A stretch of DNA of 64,000 nt, taken from assembly GCA_030374805.1 (NCBI GenBank), contig JARGSG010000072.1:62001-126000 (forward strand). Reading direction: 5' to 3'. Of the stretch, positions 1 to 9,719 are shown piece by piece; the stretch's first letter is position 1; the number at the start of each line of letters is the position of its first letter. The notes under the pieces are model-generated. The model was not told the DNA's origin. It worked only from the letters and a program-made list of their open reading frames with translations, and did not search any database. The DNA is from Gracilaria gracilis. Lineage: Eukaryota > Rhodophyta > Florideophyceae > Gracilariales > Gracilariaceae. Position numbers and translations under genes: made by a program.

Positions 1-381
1 GGGTTCCCCGGTGCCGTGAATGACCTCAACATTCTCGACTGTTCACCGCTTTTTAATGATGTACACAGCGGTACATGGCCTCCGTATAAACCGGAAGTGA
101 ATGTGGGTGGGCAAAAGATTGACTGGTTTTATTGGGTGGTCGATGGCATATATCCTTCTTTCCATATTTTTCTGAACACAATACCGTTCTCCGTCACGAA
201 GAGAGAGAAGGCATTTGCGAAGGCCCAGGAAGCTTTTCGTAAAGCAGTAGAACGTGTGTATCCTGTGCTGTTCAGTCGATGGCCCATTCTTGCAAATCCC
301 TCTCGCTTGTGGTATACAGAAGATATGAACTATATTGTTCGTACTTGTGCCATCTTGCATAATATGATTATTGAAGCCTGA
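1..381 (+). CDS. PIF/Harbinger-like transposase, C-terminal part (cut by window edge)
   Basis: The reading frame is open from base 1, so the start lies outside the window. The 127 visible codons match the end of plant-like PIF/Harbinger (DDE_Tnp_4-type) transposases: a GAVNDLN stretch, the DGIYP motif that carries the second catalytic Asp, a QEAFRKAVERVY block that supplies the catalytic Glu, an RW position, and the closing CAILHNMIIEA helix. The known role is cut-and-paste transposition of the element's own terminal repeats in the nucleus. A decayed Myb-like partner lies convergently at 1581-2677, the usual two-gene Harbinger arrangement. No lesion is visible in this part; the rest of the gene and the catalytic first Asp cannot be seen. 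Confidence 0.75.
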   Translation, partial: GFPGAVNDLNILDCSPLFNDVHSGTWPPYKPEVNVGGQKIDWFYWVVDGIYPSFHIFLNTIPFSVTKREKAFAKAQEAFRKAVERVYPVLFSRWPILANPSRLWYTEDMNYIVRTCAILHNMIIEA

Positions 382-1155
382 AGGGCAACGCTCCTCGGAG
401 GCGATCTGGAGGACTTAGTTATTTTCCGCATTATGCGTTAGTAGATATATATGAGCTACACCGCTATTTGCGTGTCGCCTCGCTGAGGTAAGTTCCACAT
501 ATGTACACGTGGATGGCACGTCTCGAGGCGCCGCTTAGCAAGTGTGAGTAGCACACGTGTAGCACGGATATGCCGGGCGCAGTGCATCCAGCATTGCTGT
601 ATTTACTTAGATATTTTATAGATTATTTTGCCCGGCGCACACACTGTCAGTGGTGCGCCGAGCTCAGTACTTAGGAGGTTGAGCACCGCTCCACCAAGTA
701 AATTGCCGCTTGCGAAGCAAAGGCTTCCGGCTCTAACTATCACGCCTTCGCGGATTGCTCACCTCCAAGTGGAGTGACGACCGTGTTGTCTACGTATAGG
801 TACCCACTTTTGTAACGCTCAGAGTATAACCACTATTAGTGTGTCTCGTACCGACCTATTGTCGTATACTCGCCCCTGTATTTGGTTTGTTCTTCTCTCT
901 CTCTCTTTTCCCCACTCTGGTGGTTCTCTTTCTCCCCTTTTTTGGTTTGGCTTTTTGCCCTGTTCTCAGTGGCCCGTTTCCGACACTTTGCCGTTGCCGT
1001 GATACTCTCTTTCGAGGACTCATCTCGTGACCGTGTGAACACGTGGATCTCTACCGACTACTGCCTGGCATCAACACTCCGACGCTTGTCGTGACGGTTT
1101 GACCTCGGATTTACACCCGGCTTAGCTGTGTCATTCCCAGAGTGCTCCGTTCGCT
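382..1155. other. Intergenic stretch with a pyrimidine-rich tract
   Basis: I see no supported gene. Bases about 885-945 form a T/C-rich tract on the plus strand, which generates several short frame-shifted ORFs that I treat as noise. The stretch may be the interior of the first Harbinger element, between its two genes. Confidence 0.4.
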
Positions 1156-1476
1156 GTGCTACCCTATCGAGGGGAAGATTCCGAACGTCTGCGTGTGCTT
1201 GCGCTTTTCCAGCCAAAGGCGTTTTTCCACAAAGCCAGGGACAGCGACGGGCATATGGAGACGGCCAACATTGTCAGCATTGATCCTGAAGCTGCAGTGG
1301 TTTCGGAACGGTCGTTTGCGGCGCCTCTAGAGACATACGCAGGAGCAGACTTTTATCGTCATCATGCTGATAGTACAGAAGATGAACGGGACCACCAACT
1401 ATTAACTAATGTTCTAGCTGACGCAATACGGGGTAGAGTTGGTAAGGGGGAGTTCGATGATTACATGGAAGATTAA
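1156..1476 (+). CDS. Short hypothetical ORF
   Basis: An open frame of 106 codons begins with ATG and ends in an acidic tail (DDYMED). The C-terminal half is rich in Asp, Glu and His. I recognise no family. It lies between the Harbinger transposase and the accessory gene, on the transposase strand, and could be a downstream exon or relic of that element or chance coding. Nothing in it fixes a function. Confidence 0.2.
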   Translation: MLPYRGEDSERLRVLALFQPKAFFHKARDSDGHMETANIVSIDPEAAVVSERSFAAPLETYAGADFYRHHADSTEDERDHQLLTNVLADAIRGRVGKGEFDDYMED

Positions 1477-1580
1477 GCGGGCGACGGCGCCTCTGTTTGA
1501 TTACCAATGCTTGGTATTGAGCCTCATTTGCGCTATCCGCTCCCCTTATCTTCACGTTCTTCTTGAAGCAGTTTTTGTAG

Positions 1581-2677
1581 TCATTTCTTCTTCAATTCCC
1601 TTTTGTACTGCTTGCTGTCCTCTTCGTCATCATTAAAGAGTACTCGCACTGCTTCAAGTTCGTCCGCTTCTTTGCGCAGATCGTAGTCCCGGTCGAATTG
1701 CTCTTTCTCTATAATTGCGCGGGAGTTCGCTGCTTCAATTGAAGCACTACTTGCTTCGGCAAATTCTTTTGTCCAGGACTCCAACGCCTACTGCAGTGCA
1801 ACTTCTTCCTTTACTGCTTTCTTCTTCGATTTCTTTGCGCTTTTTGCGGCCTTAACACCAATAGGCCTTTTACGTGTGGCAGCTTGACACTCTGAATCCT
1901 CCGCCTTTTCCCCGCTCTTTGTCCCCGCATCCTTCGGTTCATCATCCGCTTTCTCCCTGGCTTCTCCCATACCTGATTCACATTCCTCGGCTTCATGGTC
2001 TACAACTGTAACTGGATCAAGTTCTGTGGGCTGCTTGTTCAGCCATTCGAATGTTTTCGGGAAGGGAAACCCTTTTCCAATAATGTAGTTGGGGTTCCGA
2101 AAGGCATCATAGAAATGAGAGACCTTGATGACATTATTGTAGAGCCCTACTGCGCATCGCATTCTATTAGCATCTGACGGATTTCCAGTAAACTGATGAG
2201 CCTCGACGATTTGCAAACACCCTCGCAACTTTCGACAAATAGCTTAGCTCTTCTGACCCTGTTCCGCAACGCTGCGTCCGACCTGTTTCTTCACACGTCC
2301 ATTTTTTCCCTGTCGTTTAGCTCACAATACTTCCCGATCAACACTCCCAGCAACCTATCAAACTCACGCTTCAGCTGAGAGTGCCAGTACACCCTCTTCT
2401 GTTTTGACCCATTACTGCAAGCGTCTGGAAGCCTCCCTGTCGCCATAACAGCACCCATCGTATCCACATCACGCCATTGTGGGTGTTTGCCTCGGCTACT
2501 TTTTCTCTGTGTTTGGTGACCTAATTTATCCTGCTGTTCGAAGAGACCACGTGGCTTTTCCGTGGCTGTCGGCGGCGGTGTCCCATTCAAGACGGTTCCC
2601 AAATCGGACTGAACGTCCTCTTGACAGCGTTGCCGTGAAGACCTTTCTGGTGGGCAACTGCCCGGTGCCAACGACAT
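1581..2677 (-). pseudogene. Myb/SANT-like Harbinger accessory protein, decayed
   Basis: Three minus-strand pieces read in order like the accessory DNA-binding protein that accompanies Harbinger transposases. The first (2677-2291) has a QKRVYWHSQLKREFD helix. The second (2228-1788) has the FTGNPSDANRMRCAVGLYN stretch, similar to the TGNPS helix of trihelix/Myb-like Harbinger partners, followed by a Lys/Ala-rich tail. The third (1784-1581) is a charged coiled coil. The second and third are in one frame, separated by a TAG at 1788-1790; the first is shifted relative to them. The expected role is to guide the transposase to its ends and to the nucleus. The family call is from memory of motif patterns, so moderate. 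Confidence 0.45.
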
Positions 2678-3484
2678 GTTCGTCGAGGTGGGAAGGTGAT
2701 ATCAGACAAAAGTGGTTGCGACCTTCTGCCAGTAGGCGTCTGCTACGATACGGCAGCAAAGTAACCGCAATAGGTGTTACAGTCACTGCGATCTGAAGCC
2801 GGTGGGATGGCTTCAAACAATGCGTCTGCACGAAAGCAACGCACTGCTTTTGCAGCAATGGGATAACCCAGCTGCAGCGGTGGAAAGAGGAAGGTTAGTA
2901 TGGTGACCTAGCGGCAGTGTAGCCCCGCAGACGCGCGGTATCCGTGCGGTACAGCGGTTGTCTGGATGGTAGCTTTGCAAGGACTCCGAGGCACCTCGCT
3001 GGTCCCAGAAACGCAGGGTATATTGAGTCTACAACGGCTACAAAGCGTCGCCCGCAAGACGGAGGGAAGTAGGGTGTTATTTCGGACCCGGGACGGCAAA
3101 AAAAGAACAGTACGGCGGCGTGATAGCAACCCTAGGGGTGCCAAAGACATGTGTTCGCAGCAACGAACCGGTGTCAGAGCTATAAGTTGGTGTAAAGAGC
3201 GTGCCGCTGCGTGTCCGAGGCGCTTTGGATTGGGAGCGCCAAGGAGCTGTTGAGGCGTCGCAGCAAATGATCAGCGTTCTGCTGTACTAGAAAAGCTTCT
3301 AGTGAGGAATATCTCCAGGCTGTACAATAGCCGTGTTGTAGTGTAATTCAAAGCGGCGCTGGCAGGACGATGTGAGTTTGTGGGCGGGCGGCAGCAGTTG
3401 AGCCACGTTGGACTGTGACAATAAACCAGGATGGAAATGTCAAAGCTGGCCCAACTGGTCGGTAGCAGCCCAGCCACTCGACTG
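2678..3484. other. No gene seen
   Basis: Short ORFs occur in several frames on both strands without family motifs or consistent coding signal. I see nothing supportable here. Confidence 0.4.
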
Positions 3485-3660
3485 CGTAGGAGCTGTTTGG
3501 CTAGGTGGAAGCTGTGTGGCGGGATTAGAGCTGTGCAGCGGTGTGGGAGCTCTGCAGCGGCATGGGAGCTGTGCAGCGGCGTGGAAGCTGTGCGGCGGCG
3601 TGGGAGCTGTGCGGAGGCGTGGGAGCTGTGCGGTGGCGTGGGAGCTGTGCGGCCGCTTGG
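3485..3660. repeat. 19-bp minisatellite
   Basis: About nine imperfect tandem copies of a 19-base unit (plus strand, TGGGAGCTGTGCGGCGGCG). The six rightmost copies are in perfect register; those at the left drift. Because 19 is not a multiple of three the array is open in several frames on both strands and gives repetitive Leu/Cys/Gly/Ala or Pro/Thr/Ser/His peptides that should not be annotated as genes. Confidence 0.85.
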
Positions 3661-5230
3661 GAACGGATGGAGCAACAACGTCTCCTCTCTTGGAGGGAAA
3701 ATAGAAGTACAAGTCTTGAGTTCATCGGCAAAGATATTAGGTTTTGATTGACGTCCTGTCATGGCAGCAGTCTATTGGCTCAATATGGTATTCCAATACC
3801 GCCAGAAAGCTTGCTTGATTTTTGGCGAGCGTTTTGGCGGTCCGAAAGCGTTTGTCGCTATCGTTAACGTTTACAAAGCCCCGGTGAAGAACCGAAAAGG
3901 TCATGGCCGGCAAAATCTCCGGCATGTATTTTCGCTTTCTCGATTTGCAGTAGCGGATGGAGATGCCCTTACTTGCTTTTAATTTGCACTCACTAACCTC
4001 AGTTTTGCAATGCCAACTCAATCTCGTCTCGAAAAGAAATATCCTAAAAGTAGCTCCTACTATGTCTCCCAAATTCCTCACAAAATAAACGCGACGTCGC
4101 ACAAAATGCATTGAAACCAAATATAGTAAATATATAAGCTATATCACGACTTTTTAATTGTCCTTCTGTGTGCACTAAGACAGTGACAAATTCAATCCGA
4201 GCTCCGACGAAACGTGTGACATTTGAAAACGGCTTACTAAAACAAGCCAGTGCTTTGCTCCGGTATTATCTTTCCTACAAACTGAAAGGGCTAGGTTCCG
4301 CTTAGATCTCTAAGTTTAACTCGTCCTTAAAAGTGTCGTTGGGTTCTGCTTTGCGTTAATGTTGTTGGAACGCCAGTAAATGACTAAATAGAACTTTATA
4401 CCGAAAATGAAGCACAACACTTTAACAACATAGGTAATGTCTGGTAGCTGACACATTTTTGTTTGTTTAGTTGTCTCGATGCATACGTTATGGTTTTGCT
4501 CTGAAAGTTGATATTAAAACTGTTTAGATTGAAGTTTAACTCCAACATTGGGGACGGACATGGTTTTTCTAATGAAAAAGGGCACCATGTATTAAGAACC
4601 GCTACAGAAGCAGGATGTTTAAGATCTGTTTTAGTTTGCACGACGGCGGTTGTCAATGTCTGAGAATCTCTTTGGATTTTGATGAACTCAATTTCCTATG
4701 TACCGACGTCCGACAACCCCTTTTTGACGTTGAAACTGATTTCGTTTTGGAGAACGGTACAAAATGGAAAGAGCAGAAACGCAACATTTTGTCAAGACAA
4801 CTCAAAGAACAAGATTTTTTTTTGTTTAATAACGAGAGCACCCGTTCAACGGAAAGGGCAACCTTCAGTACATATGACAGGATCCAACTACAGCTGAGAC
4901 ACCGATTTCCATTCATTTGTGCAACAGACATTTTTTGGGCAACGCCTATACTCCCACCATAATGTAGAAACCCTTCAATGGATAAGAGCAGTTTGTTCAA
5001 GAATGCAGTTCACGCCTTTTCACCTCCTTCCCTTCACTACAGAAGCACGGATCTATCAAACTCACTCTCTGAAATTCCCATCTACTATTCTGTCTGTCGA
5101 AAAAAACTACGCCACAATAGCGAATAATAAACCAAGCAGCGCGACGCAGTCTCATAATACAAACGAAAACCCTGTCCATCCGGTAGGGAAGGATTAGCTT
5201 CGACCCCTTCCTTCGCCAAAACAAACAAAT
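3661..5230. other. AT-richer stretch without a recognised gene
   Basis: ORFs of up to about 115 codons occur (for example 4615-4962 plus), but they overlap antisense ORFs of similar length and show no domain. The right part may hold the 5' end, an upstream exon or the left terminal repeat of the Harbinger element whose Myb-like gene follows; I could not find the repeat. Confidence 0.3.
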
Positions 5231-5239
5231 GCTTCCGAT

Positions 5240-5724
5240 CAAACAGCAGAGCTCCCACAACAGTCCAACTCCTTCCCCGCTCGTGCTTCACGCAGCAACA
5301 CGGATACTCAGCATCACAACAATGACACAGTGGTTGAACTCTTCCTAATGATGAAAAAGGCCGACTACGGAGACAGGCGAGCGCAAAAGAAGAGCCTCAC
5401 AGACATATTCTCCGAAGCCATTAAACTTGCCGAGAAGGAGGAGGAAATAAGAAGGACAGTAAAAGGCTGGCAGAAGAAATTTACCAGGATAAAACAGAAG
5501 TACGGTGTTTTCGTTTCAAAGCTGAAGGCATCAGGAAGGGATGCGGCTGGCGAAAGTATCTAAACCAGGCCAGAGTTCTTTGAACAAATGCATGAACTCA
5601 AAAGCGGAAAGGCTCGCTTCGATCAGCCTGCTCAATACACAACCGATGACGGCAGCACAAGCGCCGCGGAATTACTGGACTAGAGTACTCGAAAGAGAAT
5701 CAGGCTATGAAAAGAAAATTGTCT
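5240..5724 (+). pseudogene. Harbinger-associated Myb-like gene, 5' part
   Basis: A plus-strand frame encodes a Ser/Asn-rich lead-in and then a lysine-rich helical region (KKADYGDRRAQKKSL, then RRTVKGWQKKFTRIKQKYGV) that resembles a trihelix/Myb-like DNA-binding domain. In the same frame after a TAA at 5561-5563 it continues RPEFFEQMHELKSG and a Thr/Ser/Ala linker, so the TAA is a nonsense lesion. The frame is cut at 5724 by the left LTR of a Ty3/gypsy element; its coiled-coil end reappears at 16745. With the transposase at 16877-17857 on the opposite strand it forms a typical convergent Harbinger gene pair. No in-frame ATG is obvious, so an upstream exon is likely. Confidence 0.5.
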
Positions 5725-6535
5725 TGTAGAGCAAAACCCGCGAACGGGAAGAACCCTATGGGTGTCCGAAATCCACTCCCTGAGGAGCTAGTCTGGCGAT
5801 AGAGCCCTCGTGACTCCCAAGATGTGGATGTAACTCCACGGGAGATTCAGGTAAACCAGCGAGGTGTGAAACGAAGAATCTGGAACGGAATGACCAGAAG
5901 CGACCAGCAATTATATCGGCAGACGTGGCCCGCGAGTGCCACGCGCGGTATCCGGAGACAGATAGAAAAAGAGAACCCAACGGAAGGGCAATACTCGTGA
6001 GACGAGTGTTACGAAAAGCAACAAAAGAACACCCAGTACTGGGGCGGAGAGGTGTACCTGGCAGGTCAGACAATAAACATAAATATGGGGACCAGAACAA
6101 ATAATAAACCAATATGGTATGCGTCGCAAAGCTTCTCTTCGGTGGAGCTGGTTGGATGACAAGGCCGTACGAACGGAGACTTCTCCAAGAAGGAGGCAAA
6201 GTAATCGCGCAAGCGATCAGAGTCAGGGCCGAACACGGGTTGAGTTTAGTGACACGGGAGCGAGCGCGAGCTCGCTCCGCCTAAGTACTGTACCACTGTG
6301 TGGCCCAAAATGAACATCTAACTCTATCCAAATTGGATGCCACGTGTGGCACAATCGGCTTCCCGACATCAATGTAAATTAGGTGCGAAAATTCTAAAAT
6401 AATCCCTACCAAAGGAAGCCATGCTGCACAGTACGCACACGCGTCCAGCTCATAAGTAGCCAATTTCCCGCGAGGGATGACCGAAAACTTATAAGTTTTC
6501 ATCCCCAACAAAAAGCCAAAGTGCATTGCACTACA
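5725..6535 (-). repeat. 3' LTR of the first Ty3/gypsy element
   Basis: An 811-bp direct repeat of 15933-16744 with TG...CA ends on the element strand. Differences from the other LTR are scattered substitutions and single-base indels plus a diverged patch near 6490-6515. Confidence 0.9.
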
Positions 6536-6550
6536 CATCCCCCTCTTTAA
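6536..6550 (-). other. Polypurine tract
   Basis: On the minus strand the sequence AAAGAGGGGGA lies directly before the TGTAG start of the 3' LTR, the standard position of the plus-strand primer in reverse transcription. Confidence 0.7.
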
Positions 6551-6606
6551 GAGAAAACCCATCGTTTTGACGACGAACCGATCCCGAGTACGGGGGATAA
6601 ATAACC

Positions 6607-8181
6607 ATGTCTGATTTCGAGAAGTCCCCATCGATTGACCTACCTTCTGACATTTCGCCAGCGCCTTCACCTCACCTATCCGAAGTCAGCATTCTGCCTG
6701 TCGCAACACAGTCATCTTCACCTCCTCGCACTGTGATAACGCCTCAACCTCCAATGTCGGAGCACTCCAACGACCCGCAGGGTTCTGCCGCTCCGTCAAC
6801 CTCCGGCGCTCCGGGTTCCAACAACACTCCCGCGACGGGGTTCTCCAACGTTACTCCGATGGCAACCACCGCTGGTATTTCTTACTTCACCGAGTTCCGG
6901 TCCGTGCCACTGCTACAGCAGTGGTTTGGCTCACCCAATATAGATATTGGGTCGTGGAACGCTTCTGAGCCGTTCACACAGATCCCAGCAGTACCCAACT
7001 GGGTCTCGTTCGACGCATTGGCAGATCGGACTCCGATTGATTCTCCTCTACTGTACTCCAGGGATCCTTGGTTCCACCCAGTGGCTGTGAAGAATACCAA
7101 TTTGGTCCAGTCTTATGCCGAAAATGGCTGGCTGCCCGGCGATCTTCCGGTTGACATCACCCAAACTTGGGATTGGCAACATCGCGTAGCGATTCCGGTT
7201 CATTGCATCCGCCGCGGAACGTGGGAGTCGTGGGACCAACCCCGTTCTGGGTTGACTCGTATCGCGTATCAGCGAATTTACCGGACACCTGGAGATGTTT
7301 CGATTCCGACTTCGTTCGGTTTTGACCTGGCATACTTCCGCACTCGCGGTGAGGAATCCTATGGATACAATTTACACTCCCTGAAGGGTATCCTGCCTCA
7401 ATTAGAAGGGCTATCCCGCCCGGCGATCCGGCAAGAGCTTCTCTGTTGGACGAGACCACTGCTCAGTGCAGAATTCCGCTACCTGCGTCGCCAACCTCGC
7501 CAGAGTTTCCAACAAATGATCCGTTTCGAACGGAAATCACGCTTCCGATTCGGGTTACTTATTCCGTACCAGAATGTGGAAGTGGAGAGAATTAATCTAC
7601 AGTTTCACATGGGGCGTTACGCGCAGTTACCACTCTGGTGGAGAATGTGTGAAGTCCCGGGGGGGTGTTACGTCGAAATGCCTCCATGCTTATTCTATGT
7701 AGGATCCAAAATGATTAAAAATCCGCGCAGCGGTTCCTGGTCCTTATTCGTCACGGAGTGGGTTGTCCGCATTGCGGCTCTCCTTCTGTGGGAGATGCAC
7801 GACCAGTGCTGGATTTGGTATCTACCACGGGGGCTGCGTCAACATATCCTCAAACTAGATTTAACAATTTCCCTCGGGGGCGAGTACAACCAGAACGAGG
7901 GTCATGAAATTGTCAATCTGATCTCAGATACGAATTGGGACGAAATACCGTACACCCGGCGTGCTGGAAGACATCCGAGTCGTGTGGACTGTTCACCGGG
8001 TCGCACTAACCCGCATGCTGGGGACTTCATCTACTTCGATCCCTACGAGGGAGCTACCTGCTCGCAGGCGAAAGGCGAAGCAATTCGTAACGCTGCACGC
8101 GTGATTCCGAATGGACACCCCAAGGGGTACATTTTTGCCGACGAATATGTTCCACCAGTGGATCTAGACGATCCCATGTGA
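6607..8181 (+). CDS. Antisense ORF of the Ty3/gypsy element, unknown protein
   Basis: An intact ATG-to-TGA frame of 524 codons lies between the 3' LTR and pol but on the strand opposite to gag-pol, starting 71 bases inside the LTR boundary. Residues 1 to about 100 are rich in Pro, Ser and Thr and look disordered. The remainder is dense in Trp, Tyr, Arg and Phe and looks folded, with one hydrophobic stretch (WVVRIAALLLW, around residue 390) too short and too mixed to call a membrane anchor with confidence. I recognise no domain. Additional antisense genes at this position are known in some plant LTR retrotransposons. The frame is unbroken although gag and pol of the same element carry several stops and frameshifts, which suggests selection or recent acquisition. 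The second Ty3/gypsy element at 19827-24504 does not show a homologue in its equivalent region. Confidence 0.7.
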   Translation: MSDFEKSPSIDLPSDISPAPSPHLSEVSILPVATQSSSPPRTVITPQPPMSEHSNDPQGSAAPSTSGAPGSNNTPATGFSNVTPMATTAGISYFTEFRSVPLLQQWFGSPNIDIGSWNASEPFTQIPAVPNWVSFDALADRTPIDSPLLYSRDPWFHPVAVKNTNLVQSYAENGWLPGDLPVDITQTWDWQHRVAIPVHCIRRGTWESWDQPRSGLTRIAYQRIYRTPGDVSIPTSFGFDLAYFRTRGEESYGYNLHSLKGILPQLEGLSRPAIRQELLCWTRPLLSAEFRYLRRQPRQSFQQMIRFERKSRFRFGLLIPYQNVEVERINLQFHMGRYAQLPLWWRMCEVPGGCYVEMPPCLFYVGSKMIKNPRSGSWSLFVTEWVVRIAALLLWEMHDQCWIWYLPRGLRQHILKLDLTISLGGEYNQNEGHEIVNLISDTNWDEIPYTRRAGRHPSRVDCSPGRTNPHAGDFIYFDPYEGATCSQAKGEAIRNAARVIPNGHPKGYIFADEYVPPVDLDDPM

Positions 8182-9719
8182 AACAACGCTGAAGACGCAA
8201 ATGGTCCCCAAGGGGAAGAAGAGGGCGGTGTCGGGGAGGCGGTGGGAATGAGCACCGCTCCTGCTCCTGAAAGAGGTAACGAAGAACCGTAGTCGGTACA
8301 CCCGAAAGTTGCGGCTATCCGCCAATTCTTTTCCTCCATAGGAGTTCCAGTCCTGGCGGGAATGACTGACCTCGATCAGCTCCAGGCACTTGCCTTAGAG
8401 AGGTTCAATTGATGTCTCCGCCGTGGAGTGGAGTTCTTCTCCTGATTCTCTCAGCTGGGTTCCATACAGTAAACTGTCATTTGTCCTCACTTATATTGAG
8501 CCTTCTTCTTCTTTCTTTAGTTCCAGGGTTGGTCTTCTGCTTCTATTTCATACCGACAATCGGTTTGACGTGTTCTTGTCGGCTTTCGCGGTCACCATTA
8601 TAAAGGTATTCATACTTATGATCTTCTTTATCCTGCTTCTGTTCCTCTTCCAAGAGTCTTATTTTTCTTCTTTCATCAGATTTGTCTTCTCCCTTCAAAG
8701 GGTCTTGAGCTGTGCTATCCCACCTGGGACTTATCCAAATTTGGGGGTAACGGCATTTGCGTTCGTCGATGGTAGCGACCCAGAAACGATCTGGGGTTCC
8801 CCGTATCCGTAGGCACGGCCCAGCGATGCACGAGTGCAAACCAATCTGATTGGTCAGAGTTATCTCCACGTGGTGGTTGCGCAAAATCTCCTCATTGGCT
8901 AGCCAAAGCCGCATTTGTGCGCAGTGCACTTCATCCGGATTGGCCGGCATTGCACATCAAAATATTGGAGAAATTACCCTGCACTATGCGCCGTTGCAGG
9001 CAAAAAATCAACCGAAATTCGGTGGCGCGCCGCGCGCAGTGGCACGGTAACTTGAGATCAGATGCCGCGGCGACAGCGGGGTGCCAAGTGTTCGCCTGAG
9101 CAACCATCCGAACATCTTCGGCCAAATTACACTTCCAAATTTGGATTGCATCGGTGCGTGCCTAACTAGTCAATTAGCGCTCCCGTCACTGACGTAATCT
9201 GAAAATATCCCATAGGGAAACTTCATTAGGCGCTTTAATCATCGCAACTGCAAACGTCCACACCGTGGCGCGTACACTCTTTCCGCGGCCCTAGGCAGGT
9301 GAGTATGTGTCGCTGGCGCGATTGCTCGAATGTAGTCGCTAAAGCGAGGCCTGCGCGCTGATCCGTCTTGGATAGCATGAAGCAATCCGCCTAGCGCGGC
9401 ATTCCCATGATGGGTAACCCTGGATCTGCCGGCACGGCCTTCTCCTTACGAGGACGATTACTTCCGAAGGAGAATGACTTAACTTCTGTAACAACATTTC
9501 CAGTGCGTGGCACTTCCGATACACAACCCGAGGCGGGAATACACGTCGACGACGAAGCAGCTTCATCGCGAGCGCGATCTATTCCCTCCCCCTCCTTAGT
9601 CAGAGACGGGGGTTCTCTAATGAGGTCGGGCGGTGGGGAAACGCGGATGCGTGAGATGTTGTTCTCATATAACTCCATTGGAGGTACAGTAGCGGGAACC
9701 GCCTCGTGCGGTATATCTG
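8182..9719. other. Spacer between the antisense ORF and pol
   Basis: A minus-strand ORF at 8950-8543 (135 codons, charged C-terminus) and one at 9678-9391 (95 codons, Pro/Ser/Glu-rich) are the largest. The second could be the low-complexity tail that follows integrase in the related element at 19827-24504. I find no chromodomain-like motif here. Confidence 0.35.

Noticed and set aside
3271-3762. Repetitive proteins in the 19-bp minisatellite
   Set aside because: The period is not a multiple of three, so all frames look open and repetitive without coding meaning.
6119-6313. Identical short ORFs within both LTRs (also 16328-16522)
   Set aside because: Duplicated only because the LTRs are duplicated; short and without domain.
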